Positions 1-9,224 of a DNA stretch of 64,000 nucleotides are shown here, in pieces; the stretch's first letter is position 1; each line of letters begins with the position of its first letter. A program made the position numbers and the translations under genes. The DNA comes from Allobosea sp. Leaf344 (GTDB lineage: Bacteria; Pseudomonadota; Alphaproteobacteria; Rhizobiales; Beijerinckiaceae). The notes under the pieces were generated by a model. That model saw nothing but the letters and a program-made list of their open reading frames with translations. It did not search any database and was not told the origin of the DNA. The stretch spans positions 584,119 to 648,118 of the forward strand of contig NZ_LMRT01000013.1 in assembly GCF_001426225.1 (NCBI RefSeq). Direction: 5' to 3'.

Positions 1-1174
1 TCTCGCGTCCCGGCAGGCAGACGGAATAGGAGCCGAGCGAGAAGGGGTCTGTCCACCAGGCCGGGAAGGAACAGGCCGTGACGGCCTGCCTCACGCCGCC
101 GCCGACCATTTTCGCGAGGAGATCGACGCCATAGGCGCGGGCCTCGTCGATCCCGGCCTTCGAGAGCTGGCGCGCGTGATCGCCGCCGCAATAGCCGATG
201 ATGATGTCCCGATCATCGGGGAACAGCTCGAAATTCATCAGCGCGCGCGGCGATCCGGCCTCCAGGAAGGTGGTGCCGGGCGTCAGGCCGAAGCGCGCTC
301 CGGGCGCGACCTTGAAGGCGATCTTGGTCAGCGCCCCCATGCCGATGCCGTTCAGCGCGTCGCGCGTGCGCGCCGGCAGCTCCGGCGTGAAGCGGATCGC
401 TCCCGCCTTCAGCACGCCGACCGGGACGGTGACGATGCAGGCCCTGGCCCGCATGCTGCCGGAGGGGGTGGTGACGCGGACCCCGGCGCCATCCCAGTCG
501 ATGGCGCTGACCGCCTGTCCCCGGCGGATATCGAGCCCCTGGCCATGACGGGAGACGAGGGCGCCATAGCCGCTCGGCACCACGAGATCGTCGCCGGCCC
601 AGAGCCGCTGGTAATCGCGCGCCGAAATCCTGTCGCTCTCCTCGCCGATGGAGAGGAGCAGACCCGAGGCGGCGACCGGTGCGAGATCGGGTCCGAGATC
701 GCCCAGCAGCTCGGCGATCGAGAGATCGCGCTTGCCGATATCGACCGTTTCGAGCCGGCGGTCGATCTGGCCGAAAGCGCCGCGGCGTTTCAGCCGATCC
801 TCCTCCGACATCGGCTTGCCATCGGCGAAGACGCGGAAGCCACCGCCCCAGGATTCGCCGGCGGTGGGAACGCCGAGCTCGCTGGCGATGCGGACCCAAG
901 GGTTGCGCTCCGCCCAATGGATGTACATGGCCCCGGCGTCATAGGGCACGCCGAGCGAGGTGTCGGTGAAGGCGCGCCCGCCGATCCGGTCGCGGGCCTC
1001 GAGCACGATCACGCTGCGGCCGGCCGAGCGCAGGGCGCGGGCGGCGGCGATGCCGGAAGCACCGGCACCGACCACCACGACATCGACATCGGCGGAGCGG
1101 GCCCGGCCCGCCGTCCCGCCGAGACCAGCGGCCATGGCTGCCATCCCCATCACGATCTGTCTGCGGTTCACCAT
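1..1174 (-). CDS. flavin amine oxidase family protein, C-terminus outside window
   Basis: FAD-dependent amine oxidase (monoamine/polyamine oxidase fold), expected to deaminate an amine oxidatively with H2O2 release. About 391 codons are visible from the ATG at 1174, and the frame is still open at base 1, so the protein continues outside the window. Residues 1-27 look like a Tat-type signal (NRRQIVMG, then an Ala/Gly/Met-rich stretch), suggesting export in folded form. The dinucleotide-binding VVVVGAGASG follows at about 32-41 and the GG motif LEARDRIGGRAF about 25 residues later. Near the window edge, WWTDPFSLGSYS matches the segment that precedes the C-terminal FAD contact in this family. 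The substrate cannot be named. The next gene downstream is not visible, and the upstream gene (trmJ) looks unrelated. Confidence 0.8.
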   Translation of the reverse strand, partial: MVNRRQIVMGMAAMAAGLGGTAGRARSADVDVVVVGAGASGIAAARALRSAGRSVIVLEARDRIGGRAFTDTSLGVPYDAGAMYIHWAERNPWVRIASELGVPTAGESWGGGFRVFADGKPMSEEDRLKRRGAFGQIDRRLETVDIGKRDLSIAELLGDLGPDLAPVAASGLLLSIGEESDRISARDYQRLWAGDDLVVPSGYGALVSRHGQGLDIRRGQAVSAIDWDGAGVRVTTPSGSMRARACIVTVPVGVLKAGAIRFTPELPARTRDALNGIGMGALTKIAFKVAPGARFGLTPGTTFLEAGSPRALMNFELFPDDRDIIIGYCGGDHARQLSKAGIDEARAYGVDLLAKMVGGGVRQAVTACSFPAWWTDPFSLGSYSVCLPGRE

Positions 1175-1309
1175 CGCCGTCCTGACCGTTCTACCGCGTG
1201 GGATGTGTCGCGATGATGATGGTTTTCAAGCGGGATGTGGTGGCGGAATTGCGGTGCGGCCGATCACGAGATCGGGATGGCGCGCGGCCGGGGCGGGACG
1301 GATGTGGGG

Positions 1310-2107
1310 TCAGCCCTGCTCGGGCTTGCGGCGGCGGGGCCCCTCGGCAAGCGATTTGAAGACGCCGCGCAGGGTGCGGGCTTCCTGCTCGGTCAGGCTC
1401 AGCCGGTGCAGTATGTCGCGGAGATTGGCCGTCATCACCGGCTTCTTGCCCGGCGGGAAGAAGCCGCAATGCTCGAGCTCGCTTTCGACGTAATCGAACA
1501 TCGAGAGGATCGTCGCCCGGGTGGCGGGCGGTGACAGGGTCTGCTCGCGGAAGGGCGCGTCGCCGCCGGTGGCCTTGAACCATTCATAGCCGGCGAGCAG
1601 CACCGCCTGCGCCAGGTTCAGCGAGGCGAAGGCGGGATTGACGGGAAAGGTCAGGATCGCGTCGCTGAAGCTGATCTCTTCATTGGTCAGGCCGATGCGC
1701 TCGCGCCCGAACAGGATGCCGACACGCTCGCCGGCGCCGATCCTCGCCGCGAGCGGCGGCATCGCCTCGGCGGGGGTAACGACGCGCTTCATCTGGCCGC
1801 GCTCGCGCGCCGTCGTCGCCAGCACATGGTTGAGATCGGCGATGGCTTCGGCGGCGCTGGCATAGAGCCTGGCATTGTCGAGGATATGGGTGGCGCCGGA
1901 GGCCGCCGAGGTCGCGCCCTTCTTCAGCCCGCCGCCGGTCGGCCACCCATCGCGGGGCGCGACGAGGCGCAGTTCGGACAGACCGAAATTCGCCATGGCG
2001 CGGGCGCACATCCCGATGTTCTCGGCCATTTGCGGCTCGACCAGGATGATGACGGGCGCGGCCGCCTGGAGCGGGGGGCGGGTGCGGTCGGTGCCGGAAC
2101 CGGGCAT
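1310..2107 (-). CDS. trmJ: tRNA (cytidine/uridine-2'-O-)-methyltransferase, TrmJ-type SpoU family
   Basis: SPOUT (trefoil-knot) enzyme predicted to 2'-O-methylate the wobble-proximal position 32 of tRNA using S-adenosylmethionine in the cytoplasm. The three SpoU motifs are visible: VEPQMAENIGMCARAM near the N-terminus, FGRERIGLTNEEI in the middle and NPAFASLNLAQAV after it. A C-terminal helical extension (LEHCGFFPPGKKP onward) is typical of TrmJ rather than shorter TrmH or TrmL proteins. I start at the ATG at 2107 (265 residues). An in-frame GTG at 2131 would add eight residues. The divergent small gene at 2207 shares the short promoter region upstream. Confidence 0.85.
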   Translation of the reverse strand: MPGSGTDRTRPPLQAAAPVIILVEPQMAENIGMCARAMANFGLSELRLVAPRDGWPTGGGLKKGATSAASGATHILDNARLYASAAEAIADLNHVLATTARERGQMKRVVTPAEAMPPLAARIGAGERVGILFGRERIGLTNEEISFSDAILTFPVNPAFASLNLAQAVLLAGYEWFKATGGDAPFREQTLSPPATRATILSMFDYVESELEHCGFFPPGKKPVMTANLRDILHRLSLTEQEARTLRGVFKSLAEGPRRRKPEQG

Positions 2108-2206
2108 GGATAACGCCGTTCTCCTCAACACGGCGTCGGGCGCCGCGCTGCTGCTCTCGCCACTGCGGGCTTCGGCGTCAAGCCGATGCGAGGCATGGAG
2201 GCTGCG

Positions 2207-2356
2207 ATGACCGGGGACGGAAACCTCGTAATGTGGATCGTGCTGGCGGCCATCCCCGTCGGGCTGGTGATGATCTCGCTCTGGTCGCGGGCGCGCCCGC
2301 CCGGCAAGGCGCGGGTCGACAGCTTCGAGCAGACGCGGATGCCGGAGGGGCGCTGA
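2207..2356 (+). CDS. small single-span membrane protein, unknown function
   Basis: A 49-codon frame with an ATG preceded by GGAGG at five bases' spacing, which is a strong ribosome binding site. After a short polar N-terminus it has one hydrophobic segment (about residues 8-26), then a basic, Pro/Gly-rich tail (SRARPPGKAR) and an acidic end. This fits one inner-membrane helix with a cytoplasmic tail. I do not recognise a family. It is divergent from trmJ, and its stop codon abuts the stop of the convergent dipeptidase gene. Support is the RBS, the hydrophobic pattern and the exact fit into an otherwise empty gap; homologues would be needed to be sure. Confidence 0.5.
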   Translation: MTGDGNLVMWIVLAAIPVGLVMISLWSRARPPGKARVDSFEQTRMPEGR

Positions 2357-3496
2357 TCAGCCGCGCGCGGATTCCACCGCCCGCAGCACCCGCAGCATGT
2401 TGCCGCCGGCGAGCTTCTCGAGATCGGTCTCCGACCAGCCGCGGCGGATCAGCTCCGCGAAGACGGCGGGGAAGACACTGGTATCCTCGAGCCCGTCCGG
2501 GTTGATCCAGCCGAAGAAATCCGAGCCGATGCCGACATGGTCATGGCCGATGCGGCGGGCGAGATAGTCGAGATGGTCGCAATATTCGGGCAGCGTCGCC
2601 TTGGGGCGGGGGCCCATGCGGCTCTGGATCTCGGCCTCGACCTTGGCGTAATCGAGCCCCTCCGGCGTTTTGCCATATTGGTCCTTGGCCGGCCGGTGCC
2701 AGTCTCGCGAGGCCTGGCTGATGAAGTCGGAGACGAAGGTCGCCATCACCAGCCCGCCATTGGCCGGCACCCGGTCGAGCACGTCGTCGGGGACGTTGCG
2801 CGGATGGTCGCAGAGGGTGAAGGCGTTGGAATGCGACCAGACCACCGGCGCGCCGGTGATGTCGAGCGTGTCGTGCATCACCTTGGGCGAGACATGGGCG
2901 AGGTCGACGACCATTCCGAGCCGGTTCATCCGGCCGATCACCTGCTTGCCGAAGGCGCTCAGCCCGTCATTGCGCGGCGCGTCCGTCGCCGAATCGCACC
3001 AATCATGGCTGTCGTTGTGGCACAGCGTCATCAGCCGGATGCCGAGATCGTAATAGGCGTCCAGCGCGTCGAGCTGGTGATCGAGCGCCGACCCGTTCTC
3101 GATCGTCATGAACAGCGCCATTCGACCCTCGGCCTTGGCGGCCATAACGTCGTCGGCGGAGAGGCCGGGCCGGAAGGCATCGGCATGGCGGCGCAGGATG
3201 TCGCGCATCAGCGCGATCTGGGCGAGGGCGAAGCCGGCCGGCCGCGGCTCGTTGGGCGGGACATAGGCCGCGAAGAACTGCGCGGCGAGCTTGCCCGCCT
3301 TCATCCGCGGAATGTCGGTATCGACCTCGGCATGCACCTTCGTCAGGTCGTAGAGGCCGACATCGCCCTTCGCCATGCGGTCCTTGCGGATCACATAAGG
3401 CAGGTCGTTGTGGCCGTCGATCAGGGGCGCGCGGTCGAGCAGCGCAAGCGCCGCGGCATAGGCATTGTCCTGGACGGGAGCGGGTGCGATGGCCAT
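2357..3496 (-). CDS. membrane dipeptidase-type peptidase (M19, renal dipeptidase family)
   Basis: Zinc-dependent M19 peptidase of 379 residues with a TIM-barrel amidohydrolase-like fold. It is predicted to cleave dipeptides, often those with D- or dehydro-residues. The metal-binding HxD lies in LIDGHNDLPYVIR near residue 30. The bridging Glu is in FMTIENGSAL, and later His ligands fall in VDLAHVSPKVM and WSHSNAF. No signal peptide is obvious, so a cytoplasmic location is likely despite the family name. The next minus-strand gene upstream (3625-4875) is a DadA-type oxidase with a 128-base gap, which suggests coupled use of peptides that yield D-amino acids. That link is inferred from position only. 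Confidence 0.85.
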   Translation of the reverse strand: MAIAPAPVQDNAYAAALALLDRAPLIDGHNDLPYVIRKDRMAKGDVGLYDLTKVHAEVDTDIPRMKAGKLAAQFFAAYVPPNEPRPAGFALAQIALMRDILRRHADAFRPGLSADDVMAAKAEGRMALFMTIENGSALDHQLDALDAYYDLGIRLMTLCHNDSHDWCDSATDAPRNDGLSAFGKQVIGRMNRLGMVVDLAHVSPKVMHDTLDITGAPVVWSHSNAFTLCDHPRNVPDDVLDRVPANGGLVMATFVSDFISQASRDWHRPAKDQYGKTPEGLDYAKVEAEIQSRMGPRPKATLPEYCDHLDYLARRIGHDHVGIGSDFFGWINPDGLEDTSVFPAVFAELIRRGWSETDLEKLAGGNMLRVLRAVESARG

Positions 3497-3624
3497 CGGC
3501 GCTTGTCTCTGGTCGGAATCGGGAGCGGGATCGTGGCAGGTCGCGGCCCGCGAGGCGAGGGCGCCCGGTGCAGGGGCGCCATGAAGCAGAGGAGGCGCCG
3601 GATCAACGCCGCGCCGCCGCCGCC

Positions 3625-4875
3625 CTAGCCGAAGCGGGCCGGGGAGAAGGGCGCGGGATCGACGAACACCTTCTGCCCGGTGACCATTTCGGCGATCATC
3701 CGCCCGGTGACCGCGGCCAGGGTCAGCCCGTGATGGGCATGGCCGAAGGAGAACCAGAGGTTCTTGTGCCGATGCGCGGCACCGATGATCGGCATCATGT
3801 CCGGCGTGCAGGGGCGGCGCCCGAGCCAGGGCTGCGGATCGAGCCGCTCGCCCAGCGGGAACAGGGTCTTGGCGATCGGCTCGGCGCGCTGCAGCTGCAC
3901 CGGCGTCTGCGGCGCATCGCTATCGGCGAATTCGGCGCCCGTGGTCAGCCGGACGCCCTGCAGCATCGGCGCCAGGAAATAGCCGCGCTCGGTGTCGAGC
4001 ACCGGGTGGTTCAGCACGGCGTTGCCGAGCGGCTTGTAATGCATGTGATAGCCGCGCTTGACGGCGAGCGGCAGGCGATAGCCCAGCCGGCGCGTCAGCA
4101 CATCGGCCCAGGGGCCGAGCGCGACGACGACGTCGCGAGCCCGTGCGGTGGTGCCGTCTGCGAGGCCGACGCTCCAGCCGTCGGCGCCGTCCTGCGCGAG
4201 CGTGCCGGCATCGCCGAGCGCCGTGCGCCCGCCCAAGGCCTCGAACCGCGCGACATAGGCTTTCGACAGGCCATGGGGATCGACGACGGTGACCGGATCG
4301 GTCCAATGCAGCCCGCCGATCAGGCTCTGGTCGAGATGCGGCTCCTCCTTGCGCAGGGTCGCGACGTCGAGCGGGCGGTAGTTCAGGCCGAATTCGCGGT
4401 TCCAGCGGGCGGCCTCGGCCAGGCGCTCATCCTGCTGCCTGGCCGTGCGGAACACCTTCATCCAGCCATTGCGGCGCAGCAGATTGGCGGCGCCGGCCTC
4501 GTTGGCGAGGGCGTCGTGCTCGGTGACGCAATGCTCGATCAGCTTGGCGTATTTATGCGCGATCGCTTCGTGATGCGACGCGCGCGAATGCATCCAATAG
4601 CTGAACAGGAAGGGCGCGAGCTTCGGGATCGCGCTCCAGTGATAATGCGCGTCGATCGTGTTGTTCATCGCATAGCGGATGAGCGCGCCGAAATCATGGG
4701 GGAATCCATAGGGATAGACCCCCTCGCGCTGGATCAGCCCGGCATTGCCGTAGCTGGTTTCCTCGCCGGGCGCGCGCTTGTCGACCAGCAGCACGGAGCG
4801 GCCGGCCTTCTGCAGGTGGAGCGCGACGGAAATCCCGACGATGCCCGCGCCGAGAACGATCGTGTCCGTCTGCAT
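3625..4875 (-). CDS. FAD-dependent D-amino acid dehydrogenase-like oxidoreductase (DadA type)
   Basis: Glycine/D-amino acid oxidase family flavoprotein, predicted to oxidise a D-amino or imino acid at the inner face of the membrane and pass electrons to the respiratory chain. The FAD-binding fold starts at once (DTIVLGAGIVGISVALHLQ), followed by the DKR and SYGNAGLI motifs usual in DadA. The end contains LWFSFGHAHHGLTLAAVTG, the C-terminal FAD contact. I chose the ATG at 4875 (416 residues) because GGAGG lies five bases before it; an earlier start would add about ten poorly conserved residues. A second member of the family sits at 16941-18173 in the hydroxyproline operon. The divergent promoter region carries the inverted CGCAAA sites described separately. 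Confidence 0.8.
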   Translation of the reverse strand: MQTDTIVLGAGIVGISVALHLQKAGRSVLLVDKRAPGEETSYGNAGLIQREGVYPYGFPHDFGALIRYAMNNTIDAHYHWSAIPKLAPFLFSYWMHSRASHHEAIAHKYAKLIEHCVTEHDALANEAGAANLLRRNGWMKVFRTARQQDERLAEAARWNREFGLNYRPLDVATLRKEEPHLDQSLIGGLHWTDPVTVVDPHGLSKAYVARFEALGGRTALGDAGTLAQDGADGWSVGLADGTTARARDVVVALGPWADVLTRRLGYRLPLAVKRGYHMHYKPLGNAVLNHPVLDTERGYFLAPMLQGVRLTTGAEFADSDAPQTPVQLQRAEPIAKTLFPLGERLDPQPWLGRRPCTPDMMPIIGAAHRHKNLWFSFGHAHHGLTLAAVTGRMIAEMVTGQKVFVDPAPFSPARFG

Positions 4876-4917
4876 ATCCGCCTCCACCGTCTGTCTTCCC
4901 GTCAAAATAGCCGGTCA

Positions 4918-4982
4918 CGTCGCAAAGTCAGCGACGCGGCTCGTTTTTGCGACCTTGAGGCTCAAGTTTCGCAAAATTTGCG
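4918..4982. promoter_or_regulatory. array of inverted CGCAAA half-sites in a divergent promoter region
   Basis: Between the DadA-type gene and the SBF transporter lie two inverted-repeat structures. CGTCGC and GCGACG pair across seven bases at 4918-4936. CGCAAA/TTTGCG is a perfect palindrome around a single A at 4970-4982. CGCAAA at 4921-4926 and TTTGCG at 4946-4951 form a further inverted pair. The four half-sites begin at 4921, 4946, 4970 and 4977. This looks like a multi-site operator for a dimeric regulator, plausibly of the Lrp/AsnC type that often controls dadA. The regulator assignment is inference, and no such gene is visible nearby. Confidence 0.45.
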
Positions 4983-5131
4983 CCTGCCAGAGCTGAAGCC
5001 GCCTAAGTGCTTGCTGCAGGGGCGGGCGCGAGCAATTTTCTGCCAGCGCAGGAGGGGGCTGCGGCGGCCGGTGATGACGCGGGGTGCGGGATCGGCCAGT
5101 GTCGCGCCTCCGATCCTCGATTCCGGCCGCC

Positions 5132-6106
5132 ATGATCCGCTCCATCGCCGCTCCTCTCGCCGCAGGGCTGGCCTGGCTCGGCCGCTATGGCACGCAGGGT
5201 TTCGCGCTCTCGATCTTTCTGGGGCTGGCGCTGCCGCAATTCTCGGCCGCGGCGCGCCCGCTGCTGCCGGTCACGATCTTCTGCTTCACCACCGTCGTGT
5301 TCATGCGGGCCGATCTCGGCATCATCGGCGGGCTGGTGCGCCGCCCGCTTAAGCTGCTGGTCGCGGTGGCCTGGCTGTTCCTCGCGCCGGTGCTGCTGAT
5401 CGGCGCCCCGCTGCTGCTGATCGGCCGCGAGGCGCTGGATCCCGGGCTGTTGCTCGGCCTTGCCCTGCTCGCGGCGGCGCCGCCGGTGATGTCGGCTCCG
5501 GCCGTCGCGATCATCTATGGGTTCGAGCCGTCGCTGCTGATCGCGGGCGTGATCATCACCACGGTCTGCGCCCCGGTGGTCGCGCCGCTGCTGGTCGAGC
5601 TGCTGGCAGGGGCGGCGGTGCCGCTCGACCGAGCGGCGCTGATGCTCCGCCTCGTGCTGTTCATCGGGGGCGGCGTGACGCTCGCGACGCTGATCCGCAG
5701 CTGGCTCGGCACGGAGCGGATCAGGGCGCTGAAGCCCAATCTCGATGGGTTCGGCGTGCTGATGTATTTCGTCTTCGCGATCGCCGCGATGGACGGGGTG
5801 ACGAAGGCCGCGATGGCCGATCCGCTGCGCGTCCTGCTGTTCCTGGGATGCGCCTTCCTCGTCGCGCTCGGCGGGCTGGCGGCGGGGTTCCTGCTGCTCG
5901 GCGGCCTGCGCGGCGCTGAGCGCTTCATGATCGGCTATGCCACCGGCCAGCGGAATATGGGGCTGCTGGTGGCGGCGCTCGGCGCCGGCGTGCCGCCCAC
6001 CACCTTCCTGTTCTTCGCGCTGGCGCAGTTCCCGATCTATCTCCTGCCCTGGCTGCTGCGCGGTCTCGCCGGGCGGATCCGGCGGCAGGACTGTGCAGGG
6101 GCGTAG
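5132..6106 (+). CDS. SBF-like (bile acid:sodium symporter family) membrane transporter
   Basis: Integral membrane protein of 324 residues with about nine to ten hydrophobic segments running almost continuously from residue 5 to the end, in the pattern of the bile acid:Na+ symporter / ACR3 superfamily. Segments such as ALSIFLGLALPQF, LLPVTIFCFTTVVFMRA and GYATGQRNMGLLVAAL (the crossover helix region) support this. The substrate cannot be deduced; members move bile acids, pantoate, arsenite or other organic anions. The ATG at 5132 was chosen because upstream in-frame codons are low in hydrophobicity and poorly conserved in character. It is divergent from a DadA-like oxidase and shares the CGCAAA operator region, so co-regulation is likely. 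Confidence 0.7.
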   Translation: MIRSIAAPLAAGLAWLGRYGTQGFALSIFLGLALPQFSAAARPLLPVTIFCFTTVVFMRADLGIIGGLVRRPLKLLVAVAWLFLAPVLLIGAPLLLIGREALDPGLLLGLALLAAAPPVMSAPAVAIIYGFEPSLLIAGVIITTVCAPVVAPLLVELLAGAAVPLDRAALMLRLVLFIGGGVTLATLIRSWLGTERIRALKPNLDGFGVLMYFVFAIAAMDGVTKAAMADPLRVLLFLGCAFLVALGGLAAGFLLLGGLRGAERFMIGYATGQRNMGLLVAALGAGVPPTTFLFFALAQFPIYLLPWLLRGLAGRIRRQDCAGA

Positions 6107-6186
6107 AGGCGCAAGGCGCGGCTGCTGCCGCCGCCTGACAGAACCGGCCGCCATGATGGCTTTGTCGCATCGGCACGGAGCCTGCC

Positions 6187-6864
6187 ATGATCACCTTGTA
6201 CAGCGCGCCGCTCAGCCTGTTCGCCCGCAAGGTCGAGATCGCGCTCGGCGAGAAGGGCCTGCCCTTCAACCGGATCATGGTGCCGTTCAACCAGGCCACG
6301 GGCTATGATCCCAAACATCCCGAAGTGTTGGCGCTGAACCCGAAGGGGCAGGTGCCGGTGCTGACCGATGAAGGCCTCGTGCTCTATGATTCCACGGTCA
6401 TCCTGGAATATCTTGACGAGGCGCATCCGGAGCCCGCGCTCTTCCCGAAGACGCCGGTCGCGCGGGCGCGCTGCCGGCTCGAGGAGCTGTTCGCCGACGA
6501 GATCATGCTCGCGGCGCTGCGCCCGCTGATGCATCGCACCGGGCCGCGCATCGCCGATCGCGAGCGCCGCGCCGCGCAGGATGCCGATGCGGTGATCGCG
6601 GAGGGGCTGCTGGCCCGCCATTACGAAACGCTGGAGGCGAGGCTGGCCGGCCGCAGCTTCTTCGCGGGGGATCTCAGCGTCGCCGATATCGCGCTGTTCA
6701 TGAGCGTACTGTTCTCGCTGCGGCTCGGCGGCCCGGCGCTGACCGGTTTCCCGGGTCTCGCCGGCTGGTATGAGAGGCTCGGCCAACGGCCGGCCTTCGC
6801 CCGCGTCGCTGCCGAGATCGCGGAAGCCGACCGGCGGCTCTCCTGCCCGGTGAAAGCGGCCTGA
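6187..6864 (+). CDS. glutathione S-transferase family protein
   Basis: Cytosolic GST-fold protein of 225 residues. The N-terminal thioredoxin-like domain (about 1-80) starts [19 protein letters not shown] and includes the cis-Pro segment [19 protein letters not shown], with the conserved acidic/Ser pair that binds the glutathione gamma-glutamyl group. An all-helical C-terminal domain follows, with [10 protein letters not shown] near residue 165 (the N-capping box). It should conjugate or reduce small electrophiles with glutathione; the subclass is not clear. It stands alone between the SBF transporter and rpe. Confidence 0.85.
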   Translation: MITLYSAPLSLFARKVEIALGEKGLPFNRIMVPFNQATGYDPKHPEVLALNPKGQVPVLTDEGLVLYDSTVILEYLDEAHPEPALFPKTPVARARCRLEELFADEIMLAALRPLMHRTGPRIADRERRAAQDADAVIAEGLLARHYETLEARLAGRSFFAGDLSVADIALFMSVLFSLRLGGPALTGFPGLAGWYERLGQRPAFARVAAEIAEADRRLSCPVKAA

Positions 6865-6958
6865 GCGCAGCCTGCGCGGCCGGTCCCCGAGGACGGGGCC
6901 GTGCAGGATCCGCGAGAGGCGATTGCCCGGATCAAGGCGGCGGGCTAAACCCTCCGCC

Positions 6959-7642
6959 ATGTCCGCACCCATCCGCATCGCCCCCTCGATCCTCTCCGCC
7001 GATTTCTCGAAACTCGGGGAGGAGGTGCGCGCCATCGACGAAGCCGGAGCCGACTGGATCCATTGCGACGTGATGGACGGGCATTTCGTGCCCAACATCA
7101 CCTTCGGCCCGGATGTGCTGAAGGCGATCCGCCCGCACAGCGCCAAGTTCTTCGACGTGCATCTGATGATTTCGCCGGTCGACGCCTATGTCGAGGCCTT
7201 CGCCAAGGCGGGCGCCGACCTGATCTCCTTCCATGTCGAGGCGGGGCGGCATCCGCATCGGACGCTCCAGGCGATCAGGGCCCAGGGCAAGCAGGCCGGG
7301 ATCGTGCTCAATCCGGGGACGCCGGCGAGCCTGGTCGAGCCCCTGCTGGACTCCGTCGACCTGATCCTGCTGATGACGGTCAATCCGGGTTTCGGCGGCC
7401 AGAGCTTCATCCGCTCCGTCCTGCCCAAGATCGCGCAGGTCAGGGCCCTGATCGGCGAGCGGCCGATCGCGCTGGAGATCGATGGCGGCGCCACGGCCGA
7501 GACCGCGCCGCTCGCCGTGCAGGCGGGGGCCGATGTGCTCGTCGCCGGTTCGGCGGTGTTCAAGGGCGGGCCATCCGCCTATGCCGGCAATATCGCGGCG
7601 ATCCGCAAGGCGGCGGAAGCCGCGCGCGGCGACTGGGTGTGA
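6959..7642 (+). CDS. rpe: ribulose-phosphate 3-epimerase
   Basis: Interconverts D-ribulose 5-phosphate and D-xylulose 5-phosphate in the pentose phosphate pathway or Calvin cycle. The 227-residue TIM barrel has the expected N-terminus ([17 protein letters not shown]), the metal-binding [16 protein letters not shown] and DVHLMI segments, and the signature [14 protein letters not shown]. The phosphate loop near the C-terminus ([10 protein letters not shown], then VAGSAVFKG) is intact. I start at the ATG at 6959; an upstream start adds a basic stretch not seen in the family. purB follows 84 bases downstream on the same strand and may be co-transcribed. Confidence 0.93.
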   Translation: MSAPIRIAPSILSADFSKLGEEVRAIDEAGADWIHCDVMDGHFVPNITFGPDVLKAIRPHSAKFFDVHLMISPVDAYVEAFAKAGADLISFHVEAGRHPHRTLQAIRAQGKQAGIVLNPGTPASLVEPLLDSVDLILLMTVNPGFGGQSFIRSVLPKIAQVRALIGERPIALEIDGGATAETAPLAVQAGADVLVAGSAVFKGGPSAYAGNIAAIRKAAEAARGDWV

Positions 7643-7726
7643 GATGTTTGATTCCGCCCTCATGCTCCGGGACGCCGCCTCGCGGCGCCTCGGGCCGGGG
7701 GATCGTATGGTGACAAGGACGAGACG

Positions 7727-9034
7727 ATGATCCCGCGCTATTCCCGCCCCGACATGGTCGCCATCTGGGAGCCGCAGACGCGCTTCCGGATCTGGTTCGA
7801 GATCGAGGCGCACGCCACCGACAAGCTGGCGGAGCTCGGCGTCGTGCCGAAGGAGGCCGCCGCCACGATCTGGGCCAAGGCGCGCGACGCGGTGTTCGAC
7901 GTCGCCCGCATCGACGAGATCGAGCGCGTCACCAAGCACGACGTCATCGCCTTCCTGACCCATCTCGCCGAGATCGTCGGTCCGGAGGCGCGCTTCGTCC
8001 ACCAGGGCATGACCTCCTCCGACATTCTGGACACCACGCTCTCGGTGCAGCTGGCGCGGGCGACCGACATCCTCATCGCCGATGTCGACGCGCTGCTCGC
8101 GGCGATCAAGCGCCGGGCCTTCGAGCACAAATTCACCCCGACCATCGGCCGCTCGCATGGCATCCATGCCGAGCCGGTGACCTTCGGGCTGAAGCTGGCG
8201 CAGGCCTATGCCGAATTCGACCGCTGCAGGCACAGGCTCGTCGCGGCGCGGGCCGAGATCGCGACCTGCGCGATCTCCGGCGCGGTCGGCACCTTCGCCA
8301 ATATCGACCCGGCGGTGGAGGCCCATGTCGCGGAGAAGATGGGCCTCGTGGTGGAGCCGGTCTCGACCCAGGTGATCCCGCGCGACCGCCATGCGATGTA
8401 TTTCGCCACGCTCGGCGTCGTCGCCTCCTGTGTCGAGCGGCTGGCGACCGAGATCCGGCATCTGCAGCGCACCGAGGTCTATGAGGCGGAAGAATTCTTC
8501 TCGCCCGGCCAGAAGGGCTCCTCGGCGATGCCGCACAAGCGCAACCCGGTGCTGACCGAGAACCTCACCGGCCTGTCGCGGCTGGTGCGGGGCATGGTGA
8601 CGCCGGCGCTGGAGAACGTCGCGCTCTGGCACGAGCGCGACATCTCGCATTCCTCGGTCGAGCGGATGATCGGCCCCGATGCCACCGTGACGCTGGATTT
8701 CGCGCTGGCGCGGCTGACGGGCGTCATCGACAAGCTGCTGATCTACCCCGACAACATGCGCAAGAACCTCGACCGGCTCGGCGGGCTGCATAATTCGCAG
8801 CGCGTCCTGCTGGCCCTGACCCAGGCCGGCGCCAGCCGCGAGGAGAGCTACGCTCTGGTCCAGCGCAATGCGATGCGGACCTGGGAACATGGCGAGGATT
8901 TCCTCACCAACCTCAAGGCGGATCGCGAGGTGACGGCGCGGCTGTCGGCCGCCGATCTCGAGGCGATGTTCGACGAGGGCTACCATTTCAAACATGTCGA
9001 GACGATTTTCGCGCGGGTGTTCGGGGAGGGTTGA
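7727..9034 (+). CDS. purB: adenylosuccinate lyase
   Basis: Fumarase/aspartase superfamily enzyme of 435 residues that acts twice in purine synthesis, cleaving SAICAR and adenylosuccinate to release fumarate. The TSSDILDTT motif lies near residue 96, the catalytic His region GRSHGIHAEP near 140, and the superfamily signature loop GSSAMPHKRNPV near 265. The short form with C-terminal helices matches the bacterial and archaeal PurB type. The ATG is preceded by AAGGACGAG as a ribosome binding site. Linkage of rpe and purB is seen in many Hyphomicrobiales. Confidence 0.95.
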   Translation: MIPRYSRPDMVAIWEPQTRFRIWFEIEAHATDKLAELGVVPKEAAATIWAKARDAVFDVARIDEIERVTKHDVIAFLTHLAEIVGPEARFVHQGMTSSDILDTTLSVQLARATDILIADVDALLAAIKRRAFEHKFTPTIGRSHGIHAEPVTFGLKLAQAYAEFDRCRHRLVAARAEIATCAISGAVGTFANIDPAVEAHVAEKMGLVVEPVSTQVIPRDRHAMYFATLGVVASCVERLATEIRHLQRTEVYEAEEFFSPGQKGSSAMPHKRNPVLTENLTGLSRLVRGMVTPALENVALWHERDISHSSVERMIGPDATVTLDFALARLTGVIDKLLIYPDNMRKNLDRLGGLHNSQRVLLALTQAGASREESYALVQRNAMRTWEHGEDFLTNLKADREVTARLSAADLEAMFDEGYHFKHVETIFARVFGEG

Positions 9035-9224
9035 ACCGGCTCGGCAACGGGTCCAGATTGACGGGATGATCCCTGGCGGCGCAGGCGCGGCGAGCCCTGG
9101 CTCGGAGAAGTGTCCGGCCGGATTGCAGGCGGGGGGAGCGGCCGTGATGCCGCGCCGAACGCCGCAGTCGCCCGGCGGCTGATCGCCGCCCCCCGCGCAA
9201 AGCCCTCACGGTTCCCTGATCCTC

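Noticed and set aside
3484-5352. A 622-codon plus-strand open frame covering the DadA-type gene
   Set aside because: It lies antisense to a clearly coding flavoprotein, is rich in Arg/Gly/Ala/Pro and shows no domain pattern. Long shadow frames are expected in this GC-rich DNA.
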